A stretch of DNA of 10,688 nucleotides from an uncultured Porphyromonadaceae bacterium (GTDB lineage Bacteria; Bacteroidota; Bacteroidia; Bacteroidales; Muribaculaceae): assembly GCA_947178245.1 (NCBI GenBank), contig CAMWXO010000039.1, positions 1 through 10,688 on the forward strand, written 5' to 3'. The notes beneath the pieces are model-generated. The model did no database searches and had not been told where the DNA came from. It worked only from the letters and a program-made list of their open reading frames with translations. This document shows, piece by piece, positions 1-5,946 of this stretch. Position 1 is the first letter of the stretch. The number at the start of each line of letters is the position of its first letter. A program made the position numbers and the translations under genes.

Positions 1-2
1 AT

Positions 3-47
3 CTTAAGGAATACGAGGCTCGGAAAAGCAACGTGAAAGGGCTGTGA
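3..47 (+). CDS. Possible C-terminal tail of a gene cut by the window edge
   Basis: Frame 3 is open from the left edge and ends in TGA at 45-47, encoding a 14-residue tail (LKEYEARKSNVKGL). The other two forward frames stop within the first 40 bases. The tail is charged and lies 42 bp before the next gene on the same strand, which would suit an upstream member of the same gene run. It is too short to identify, and an open stretch this short can occur by chance. Confidence 0.3.
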   Translation, partial: LKEYEARKSNVKGL

Positions 48-89
48 TTCAGCTAAATGATAAAAATATAAACAGATACCGATAATAAG

Positions 90-779
90 ATGAACGAAGA
101 TATGAATGATATTCCGACGGCTGAGGTGGCCGGCACTGAAGTCAGTGCCGAAGTGCTTCACATGATACCCTATAACACCGGCATGCCTCCGGTGACTCTT
201 GCCGAGTATGGCCGCAATATGCAGAATCTCGTGGATTTCTGCGTGGGTATTCCCGACAGGGAGGAACGCACGAGATGCGCTAATGCCATAGCCGACATCA
301 TGACGGTGCTTTTCCCGGCCCTGAAGAAAGATCCCAACGGTCGGAAGAAGATCTGGGATCATATCAACATCATGTCAAGGTTTGAGCTCGACATAGATTT
401 TCCGGTCGAAGTGATTCAGGCAGAAGAGGCGAATCCTGTGCCTCAGGGCATACCTTACGGCAATTCACGCGAGATACTATTCCGCTACTACGGAAAGCAT
501 ATCCAGGATATGGTGAAGGTGGTGGCAGACATGGAGGATTCGGAAGACAAGCAAAGCATGGTGGGAGTGATAGCCAACCACATGAAGAAACTCATGCTCG
601 CCCACAACAAGGAGGGTGTGAGCGATGCAAAGGTGCTACGTGACTTATGCTTCATGAGCGATGGAAAGATTGATCTTCTGCCGGGCGATATCTACCTCTA
701 CGATTTTCAGGAAGTGGCCATAACCAATCCGAATCAGAAGCAGAGAAAACAGAAGAAAAACAACAACAATAAGATGTAA
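90..779 (+). CDS. DUF4290 family protein
   Basis: This is a 229-residue cytoplasmic protein of unknown function with no signal peptide or membrane segment. I recognise the DUF4290 family, largely confined to Bacteroidota, from the block starting at residue 25 (IPYNTGMPPVTLAEYGRN), then DREERTRCANAIADIM (about 56-71) and a KKIWDHINIMSRFELDID block (about 87-104). A second, more diverged half runs to about 215. The C-terminus is a basic, Asn-rich tail (KQRKQKKNNNNKM). Remembered family members begin near the YNT motif, so the ATG at 162 (residue 25) is an alternative start giving about 205 residues. I kept ATG 90 because the first 24 codons look like normal coding sequence and an A-rich leader precedes them. 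The gene ends 7 bp before murA, so co-transcription is likely. Its role is unknown; the linkage only hints at growth or envelope housekeeping. Confidence 0.85.
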   Translation: MNEDMNDIPTAEVAGTEVSAEVLHMIPYNTGMPPVTLAEYGRNMQNLVDFCVGIPDREERTRCANAIADIMTVLFPALKKDPNGRKKIWDHINIMSRFELDIDFPVEVIQAEEANPVPQGIPYGNSREILFRYYGKHIQDMVKVVADMEDSEDKQSMVGVIANHMKKLMLAHNKEGVSDAKVLRDLCFMSDGKIDLLPGDIYLYDFQEVAITNPNQKQRKQKKNNNNKM

Positions 780-786
780 GTAGACC

Positions 787-2094
787 ATGAGCGAATTTAT
801 AGTGGAAGGAGGGTGCCGGCTTGAAGGCACGATAGAGCCTCAGGGAGCTAAAAACGAAGCGCTCCAAGTGATATGCGCCACTCTGCTGACATCGGAGAAA
901 GTGACGATATCGAATCTGCCCGACATCGCTGACGTGAATAATCTGATCGATCTCCTGACGCGTCTCGGAGTGGAAACTAATTACATCGACAGGCACACCT
1001 GCGAGTTTCAGGCGCACAACGTGAATCTCGCATATCTCCATACCGAAGAGTTCCGCAAGAAGTCTGAGGCCCTCAGAGGCTCCGTCATGGTCACGGGCCC
1101 GCTTGTGGCACGTTTCGGCGAGGCCGTGCTTCCCAAACCGGGAGGCGACAAGATCGGACGCCGCCGTCTTGATACCCACCTGATCGGACTTGAAAGGCTC
1201 GGCGCTACTTTTGAATATGATTCTTCAAAAAGAGTATACAACATCACCGCTCCACGCGGACTCGAAGGAATATATATGCTTCTCGACGAGGCTTCAGTCA
1301 CCGGCACCGCCAATCTCGTGATGTCGGCTGTGCTCGCAAGGGGGGTGACCACTATATATAATGCTGCTTGCGAGCCCTACATTCAGCAACTATGCAGGAT
1401 GCTCGTCAGGATGGGAGCGAAGATAGAAGGCATAGGCAGCAATCTCCTCACCATCACGGGGGTGACTGCCCTTTGGGGCGCTAACCACCGTCTGCTGCCC
1501 GACATGATTGAGGTGGGCAGTTTCATAGGTATCGCCGCCATGACCGGCAGCGACATAACCCTGAAGAATGTCAGCGTGCGTGATCTCGGCATCATTCCCG
1601 ACTCATTCTCACGTCTCGGCATAGACCTTACGGTGAAAGGCGACGATATAGTAATCGATCAGAAAGAGATATATACGATCGACTCTTTCATCGACGGCAG
1701 CATCATGACGATAGCCGATGCCCCATGGCCCGGTCTCTCTCCTGACTTGCTGAGTATCTTCCTTGTGGCGGCGACTCAGGCCCGGGGCAGCGTCCTGATT
1801 CATCAGAAGATGTTTGAGAGCCGTCTTTTCTTCGTGGATAAACTCATCGATATGGGTGCGAAGATAATTCTCTGCGATCCCCACCGTGCCGCCGTGATAG
1901 GCAGCGGTAAGTTCAACTCCCTGAAGGCGGCGAGAATGGTAAGCCCCGATATCCGTGCCGGTATCGCCCTGCTGATGGCAGCCATGTCGGCCAAAGGTAC
2001 AAGCCGCATCGATAATATCGACCAGATCGACAGAGGGTATGAGAGAATTGATGAACGCCTCAATGAACTTGGAGCCAAAATATTCCGTAACTGA
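787..2094 (+). CDS. murA: UDP-N-acetylglucosamine 1-carboxyvinyltransferase (MurA)
   Basis: MurA transfers enolpyruvate from PEP to the 3'-OH of UDP-GlcNAc, the first committed step of peptidoglycan synthesis, in the cytoplasm. The 435-residue length is close to the usual 420-435. Visible motifs include the substrate-binding QGAKNEAL (K22 and N23, same numbering as E. coli), the active-site loop PGGDKIGRRRLDTH (118-131), the general-base region APWPGLSPDL with D320 (matching E. coli D305), SPDIRAG with R390 (matching R397), and the closing HIDRGYERI-like block IDRGYERIDERL. The loop residue that is Cys115 in E. coli is Asp121 here. That substitution is known from naturally fosfomycin-resistant MurA enzymes such as those of Mycobacterium and Chlamydia. 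The stop codon overlaps the rimM start by one base (TGATG), pointing to translational coupling. The ATG start fits the expected N-terminus exactly. Confidence 0.97.
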   Translation: MSEFIVEGGCRLEGTIEPQGAKNEALQVICATLLTSEKVTISNLPDIADVNNLIDLLTRLGVETNYIDRHTCEFQAHNVNLAYLHTEEFRKKSEALRGSVMVTGPLVARFGEAVLPKPGGDKIGRRRLDTHLIGLERLGATFEYDSSKRVYNITAPRGLEGIYMLLDEASVTGTANLVMSAVLARGVTTIYNAACEPYIQQLCRMLVRMGAKIEGIGSNLLTITGVTALWGANHRLLPDMIEVGSFIGIAAMTGSDITLKNVSVRDLGIIPDSFSRLGIDLTVKGDDIVIDQKEIYTIDSFIDGSIMTIADAPWPGLSPDLLSIFLVAATQARGSVLIHQKMFESRLFFVDKLIDMGAKIILCDPHRAAVIGSGKFNSLKAARMVSPDIRAGIALLMAAMSAKGTSRIDNIDQIDRGYERIDERLNELGAKIFRN

Positions 2095-2633
2095 TGATTA
2101 GGGAAGAAGAACTGACCGCCGTAGGCAAGTTGCTGAAGACTCATGCCCTAAAAGGGGAGATGAATATGCTTCTCGACATAGATCCGGAATATATCGAGGA
2201 GAATAATCCGGTGGTGCTTGATGTGGACGGTATATATGTGCCGTTTTATGCCGAGAGTATCCGTCCCAAAGGTAACTTCTCTTATCTGGTGAAGTTTGAG
2301 GGAATTTCAAGTGAGATAGAAGCGAAAAAATTCGTCAATAAGACCGTCTATGCCCTGCGCGACCGCCTTAAGGAGTTCATGCTCGACAACTATGATGAGG
2401 AATACGCCCTCTACGATGACCTTATCGGCTGGACTATAGAGGATACCGAGCTCGGTGAAATCGGAAAGGTTGCGGAGATCGACACCAATACCGAAAACGA
2501 ACTCTTCATAGTGGAGACTCCGGATGGCAACCGAATCTTCATCCCGCTGACTGAAGACTTCATAGTGGAAATGAACGAGGACGAGAAAAAGATTCTCATG
2601 CAGCTGCCTTCGGGGCTTATAGATCTTAATTAA
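2094..2633 (+). CDS. rimM: 16S rRNA processing / ribosome maturation factor RimM
   Basis: RimM is an assembly factor that binds ribosomal protein S19 and helps mature the head of the 30S subunit. At 179 residues it is typical (E. coli 182). The N-terminal barrel opens with the family signature AVGKLLKTHALKGEM (about 9-23). The second, PRC-barrel half contains the YALYDDLIGWTIED region (about 103-116), followed by GEIGKVAEIDTN, ELFIVE, and IPLTEDFIVEM near the end. The start codon overlaps the murA stop in a TGATG junction, so translation probably depends on ribosomes ending murA. The murA-rimM pairing is, from memory, common in Bacteroidales. The next gene follows after 15 bp. Confidence 0.95.
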   Translation: MIREEELTAVGKLLKTHALKGEMNMLLDIDPEYIEENNPVVLDVDGIYVPFYAESIRPKGNFSYLVKFEGISSEIEAKKFVNKTVYALRDRLKEFMLDNYDEEYALYDDLIGWTIEDTELGEIGKVAEIDTNTENELFIVETPDGNRIFIPLTEDFIVEMNEDEKKILMQLPSGLIDLN

Positions 2634-2648
2634 TGCCAACGTTTTAGA

Positions 2649-3290
2649 ATGAAAATAAAGACTATCCTTATTTCTCTTGTCCTTATGGCGGGGGCATACA
2701 CTTCTTACGCCCAGGATCAGACTGCTCTCGAAGATCTCTCTTTTGCCCGGATGCTCAAGTCGGTAGATCTTTCAAAGGAGAAGAAGGCTGCAGATCTCAT
2801 CCGGAAGTTTCAAGATCTGGAAGCTCGTCAGAAACTGATGAACGGCCCCTTATCGCCCAACAGGAGCGATTGCAACATAGAGGCATACAGGAAAAAGGAA
2901 GTGATTCTGATCACTATCCCGGCTCATCTGCTGTTTGCACCCAACTCCACGGAACTGCTGTCGGGGGCGCAAACCTATCTTTCACCCCTGAAGCGGTATA
3001 TGAACGATTCAGATATGTTTCGCGTGCTTCTCGTAATGCACACCGACAACACCGGTTCCGAGGTATATCGGGAGAATATCACTGCCGATCGTGTGGATGC
3101 CGTCACTTCTTGGTTTGAGGATAACGGTGCGGATACATCCTACACGTTCTCGTATGCTTTCGGCGACGAGCAGCCTCTCTTGCCCAATACATCGATGGAA
3201 AACAGAAGCAGGAACAGGCGTCTTGAGGTCTATCTCATGCCCGGTGAGAAGATGCTGCAGGAAGCGAAGAAAGGTAAAATTGACTTTTAA
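2649..3290 (+). CDS. Secreted OmpA C-terminal-domain protein, probable peptidoglycan binder
   Basis: This is a 213-residue exported protein. Residues 1-21 form a signal peptide (MKIKTILISLVLMAGAYTSYA, split MKIKTILISLVLMAG / AYTSYA) with likely cleavage before QDQ. There is no lipobox Cys, so it should be soluble in the periplasm unless it associates with a partner. A charged, possibly helical linker (about 25-70) leads into an OmpA/MotB domain (about 85-196). That domain has the HTDNTGS motif with D133, R148 exactly 15 residues later, and the closing SRNRRLEVYL. D133 and R148 sit where OmpA-type domains contact the diaminopimelate of peptidoglycan. There is no beta-barrel region, so this is not a full OmpA porin. 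The gene lies in the murA-rimM run with short gaps, which fits an envelope role. Its exact function is unknown. Confidence 0.88.
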   Translation: MKIKTILISLVLMAGAYTSYAQDQTALEDLSFARMLKSVDLSKEKKAADLIRKFQDLEARQKLMNGPLSPNRSDCNIEAYRKKEVILITIPAHLLFAPNSTELLSGAQTYLSPLKRYMNDSDMFRVLLVMHTDNTGSEVYRENITADRVDAVTSWFEDNGADTSYTFSYAFGDEQPLLPNTSMENRSRNRRLEVYLMPGEKMLQEAKKGKIDF

Positions 3291-3314
3291 GTATTATAAC
3301 GCATCGTCGCAGAA

Positions 3315-4505
3315 ATGAACAATACTATTCCCACACCTTACTACATAGTCTATGAAGACAGGCTCGAGAGAAACCTGCGCTTGCTCAAGAGCGTTGAGGA
3401 GAGGGCTGACGTGAAGATAATAATGGCATTCAAAGCCAATGCCCTCTGGAAGACTTTTCCGGTGATACGCCGGTATTTCAGCGCCTCCACAGCCAGCTCA
3501 CTCAACGAGATGCAGCTTTCGCTCGATTATCTCGGAAAGGATGTGCATGCCTATTGTCCTGTCTACACGGAGGAGACTTTTCCGAAGTTTCTCGCCGGAT
3601 GCTCACATATTACTTTTAATTCACTGTCCCAGTATCATAAGTTCAAGCCGGCTCTCGATGCCTGGAATGCTTCGCATCCCGACGGAAAGGTCAGTGCCGG
3701 ATTGCGCGTGAATCCGCATTGCAGCGTGATAGACACTGATATCTATAATCCCTGTGTTCCCGGCTCGCGGTTTGGTGAGTCGGCCGAGGCTTTGGCCGGC
3801 GGACTTCCCGAGGGGATAGAAGGCTTGCATTTTCATGCCCTCTGCGAGTCTGACAGCCATGACCTCGCCAAGGTGCTCGATGCCGTGAAGCAGCAGTTTG
3901 GCCATCTGCTGCCAAAACTCAGATGGCTCAATATGGGAGGAGGACATCTAATGACGCGTAAAGGGTATGACATTGATTTCCTTGTCGGTCTTATGCAGGA
4001 TCTGCATAGGGAATATCCCAATCTGCAGATCATAATGGAGCCGGGAAGTGCTTTCACATGGCAGACTGGAGACCTCGTGACATCCGTTCTCGACGTAGTG
4101 GAGGACTCCGGCATAAAAACCGCGATAATAGATGCCTCGTTTGCCTGCCACATGCCTGATTGCCTTGAGATGCCATATAAGCCGGTGATAGCCGAGGCTC
4201 TTCCTGAAGAGGAGAATCCTGATCTGCGCACTGCTGATTCTCATTTCGGCGATTCCGGGCGTCATACATACCGACTCGGCGGAAATTCCTGCCTCAGCGG
4301 AGACTTCGTGGGCGACTGGGATTTCGACCATCCGCTTATTCCGGGTGAGCGACTGACGCTCTGCGACATGAACCACTACACCACGGTGAAGACCAATATG
4401 TTTAACGGTATTCAGCATCCTTCCATCTGGTTTCAGCCCGCAGAAGGAGACGCGGTGCTTCTGCGCGAGTTCACCTATCAGGATTATCGTGACCGCATGT
4501 CGTGA
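3315..4505 (+). CDS. nspC: Carboxynorspermidine/carboxyspermidine decarboxylase (NspC)
   Basis: This PLP enzyme of the alanine-racemase fold (fold type III) removes CO2 from carboxyspermidine or carboxynorspermidine, the last step of the aspartate-semialdehyde route to spermidine or norspermidine. At 396 residues it is near the family size. K40 in MAFKANALW is the expected PLP Schiff-base lysine. LHFHALCESD (171-180), the glycine-rich NMGGGH (206-211) and EPGSAFTW (242-249) form the cofactor pocket. HMPDCLEMPYKP (279-290) and GGNSCLSGD (322-330) are NspC hallmarks, and C326 is the probable catalytic cysteine from the partner subunit, since these enzymes act as dimers. The carboxyspermidine dehydrogenase that makes its substrate is not in this window. 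Which polyamine is made cannot be told from sequence; spermidine is more likely by analogy with Bacteroides. It is last in the five-gene + strand run, 24 bp after the OmpA-domain gene. Confidence 0.93.
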   Translation: MNNTIPTPYYIVYEDRLERNLRLLKSVEERADVKIIMAFKANALWKTFPVIRRYFSASTASSLNEMQLSLDYLGKDVHAYCPVYTEETFPKFLAGCSHITFNSLSQYHKFKPALDAWNASHPDGKVSAGLRVNPHCSVIDTDIYNPCVPGSRFGESAEALAGGLPEGIEGLHFHALCESDSHDLAKVLDAVKQQFGHLLPKLRWLNMGGGHLMTRKGYDIDFLVGLMQDLHREYPNLQIIMEPGSAFTWQTGDLVTSVLDVVEDSGIKTAIIDASFACHMPDCLEMPYKPVIAEALPEEENPDLRTADSHFGDSGRHTYRLGGNSCLSGDFVGDWDFDHPLIPGERLTLCDMNHYTTVKTNMFNGIQHPSIWFQPAEGDAVLLREFTYQDYRDRMS

Positions 4506-4527
4506 CTCATATCTTTTCGGTTAATCT

Positions 4528-4556
4528 TTTGGCGTGAGTTGTTTGTTGTATATTCA
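4528..4556 (+). promoter_or_regulatory. Weak Bacteroidota-type promoter candidate for the PepSY-like gene
   Basis: TTTG at 4528-4531 is followed after 17 bp by TATATTCA at 4549-4556. This partly matches the Bacteroides -33 TTTG and -7 TAnnTTTG boxes; the usual gap is 19-21 bp and the last two bases of the -7 box differ. It would give an A-rich leader of roughly 30 nt before the ATG at 4592, which is normal for this phylum. The -7 box overlaps an inverted repeat. Confidence 0.35.
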
Positions 4557-4569
4557 TAATACAAACAAA
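4542..4569. repeat. Imperfect AT-rich inverted repeat before the PepSY-like gene
   Basis: TTTGTTGTAT (4542-4551) is mirrored by ATACAAACAAA (4559-4569) with one bulged base and a 7-base spacer. It could be a regulator-binding site over the promoter candidate or a weak hairpin after nspC. It is not GC-rich and has no T-tract, so it is a poor terminator. It could be a chance product of local composition. Confidence 0.4.
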
Positions 4570-4591
4570 ACACACAAAATAATTAACCGAT

Positions 4592-5038
4592 ATGAAGAAG
4601 TATCTATTGATTCTGATGACGCTGATGTTCTCAGTCTCATCAGGATATGCTTTCGACAAATATTCCATCGACAGGGCAGATCTCCCGGCGGAAGCACGTG
4701 ACTTTCTTGAACTTCATTTTCCCAAGTCGAAGATAGCGATGATCAAGGTAGACAAGCACCTGCTTAAGAAGTCGGACTATGACGTGAAGCTTGTAAATGG
4801 CACAAAGGTGGAATTCAACAATTCCGGCAAATGGACATCGGTGGATTGCAAAAGATCAGCCGTGCCTGAGAAGATTGTTCCGGATGCCATAAAGAGATAC
4901 GTCAAAAAGAATTGTCCGGATGTGAAGATAGTCAGGATAGAGAAGACTGCCACTCAATTTGAGGTGGAATTGTCAGATGACGTTGAACTCACATTCAATC
5001 GTCTCGGCCAGTTCAAGAGCATGAAGATGAAAGACTGA
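4592..5038 (+). CDS. Secreted PepSY-like (BLIP-like, DUF2874) two-repeat protein
   Basis: This is a 148-residue exported protein. Residues 1-20 are a signal peptide (MKKYLLILMTLMFSVSSGYA) with cleavage expected before FDKYS; there is no lipobox. The mature part has two copies of a roughly 55-residue unit, each with a helix followed by strands. The first runs from DLPAEARDFLELHFPKSKI (about 30-48) to VEFNNSGKWTSVDCK, and the second from VPDAIKRYVKKNCPDVKI (about 101-118) to ELTFNRLGQFKSMKMKD. This pattern (Ala-rich helix, FP/CPD turn, KIxxI strand, ELxFNxxGxW/F ending) is characteristic of the PepSY-like family PF11396, abundant in Bacteroidota periplasms and often tied to peptidase or regulator inhibition. 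Its own partner is unknown. It stands alone, with a leader upstream and a terminator downstream. Confidence 0.85.
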   Translation: MKKYLLILMTLMFSVSSGYAFDKYSIDRADLPAEARDFLELHFPKSKIAMIKVDKHLLKKSDYDVKLVNGTKVEFNNSGKWTSVDCKRSAVPEKIVPDAIKRYVKKNCPDVKIVRIEKTATQFEVELSDDVELTFNRLGQFKSMKMKD

Positions 5039-5062
5039 ACGATAGTGAGCAAGAATAAAGGA

Positions 5063-5086
5063 GGTCGGCTGAGCCGGCCTTTTTTT
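5063..5086. terminator. Shared intrinsic terminator between convergent genes
   Basis: GGTCGGC (5063-5069), a TGA loop and GCCGGCC (5073-5079) form a 7-bp GC-rich stem with one G-T wobble, followed by seven T residues (5080-5086). On the + strand this is a textbook terminator for the PepSY-like gene. On the - strand the same stem begins a few bases after lipA and is followed by a weaker T-rich stretch, so it may stop both transcripts. The lipA TAA (5085-5087) lies inside the T-tract. Confidence 0.88.
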
Positions 5087-5933
5087 ATTCCACGTGCCGC
5101 TCGGCGTGATAAGATGACCTCACCATCGGTGCTGACTCAATGTGTCTGAATCCAATCTCCAGGCCTTTGCGTCGGTATTCTTCAAACACATCAGGATGCA
5201 CATATTCCTTCACGGTATAGTGATTGGCCGTAGGCTGCAGATACTGTCCTATCGTCATCACCTCGCATCCGGCATCCCTCAAATCCCTCATGGTCTCCAC
5301 TACCTCTTCGGGAGTCTCGCCCAGACCGAGCATTATGCCGCTCTTAGAGCGTATTCCGCTTGATGCTATCTGCCTTATCACCTTCAGGGAAGTGTCGTAG
5401 GTGGCGTGGCATCTCACTTCGGGAGTGAGGCGTCTTACTGTCTCGAGATTATGGGAGATGACGTGCGGACGCTCGCAGATCACTTTATCTACGAGATCCT
5501 CCCGACCCTGGAAATCCGGAATCAGAACCTCCATCGTCACATCAGGACATTCCTCTTTCAGAGTCCTTATCATCCGAGCCCAGTGGCCTGCGCCGAGATC
5601 GGGAAGATCATCACGGTCTACAGAAGTTATTACGATATGACGGAGCCTGAGGGCTTTGACCGAATCCACGATATCGGTGATCTCTTTCTCTTCAAGTGGA
5701 GCGGGCCTGCCCGTGGCCACATTGCAGAATCTGCAACTGCGCGTGCACACATTGCCGCCGATCATGAAGGTGGCGGTGCCGCGTCCCCAGCATTCTCCGC
5801 GGTTGGGACACATGCCGCTTGAGCAAATCGTGTTGAGATGCTTTTCATTGAGGAGTCCTACCACCTGACTTGTCTTGAAGCCGCGAGGCAATTTTATCTT
5901 CAGCCATTCAGGTTTTCTTCTGAAATCTGCCAT
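5085..5933 (-). CDS. lipA: Lipoyl synthase (LipA)
   Basis: LipA is a radical SAM enzyme that inserts two sulfur atoms at C6 and C8 of an octanoyl group carried on E2 subunits of 2-oxoacid dehydrogenases or on glycine cleavage H protein. It has 282 residues, a usual length. Both cluster motifs are present: the auxiliary, sulfur-donating CX4CX5C (C37, C42, C48, in CSSGMCPNRGEC) and the radical SAM CX3CX2C (C63, C67, C70, in CTRSCRFC). Other family blocks are VTSVDRDDLPDLGAGH, SHNLETV, KSGIMLGLGE and TIGQYLQPT. The C-terminal RSSY (272-275) supplies the serine that ligates the auxiliary cluster. It is the last gene of the - strand operon, 13 bp after the DHHW-family gene. No lipB or lplA is present here. 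Its link with O-acetylation genes is probably transcriptional, not functional. Confidence 0.97.
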   Translation of the reverse strand: MADFRRKPEWLKIKLPRGFKTSQVVGLLNEKHLNTICSSGMCPNRGECWGRGTATFMIGGNVCTRSCRFCNVATGRPAPLEEKEITDIVDSVKALRLRHIVITSVDRDDLPDLGAGHWARMIRTLKEECPDVTMEVLIPDFQGREDLVDKVICERPHVISHNLETVRRLTPEVRCHATYDTSLKVIRQIASSGIRSKSGIMLGLGETPEEVVETMRDLRDAGCEVMTIGQYLQPTANHYTVKEYVHPDVFEEYRRKGLEIGFRHIESAPMVRSSYHAERHVE

Positions 5934-5946
5934 GTCAATCTTTACT

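Noticed and set aside
652..1179. Open reading frame of 175 codons on the - strand across the DUF4290-murA junction
   Set aside because: It is antisense to two well-supported genes and its translation has no recognisable motif; it is a shadow of their coding sequence.
3948..4418. Open reading frame of 156 codons on the - strand inside nspC
   Set aside because: It lies wholly opposite conserved NspC motifs and has unlikely composition for a real protein.
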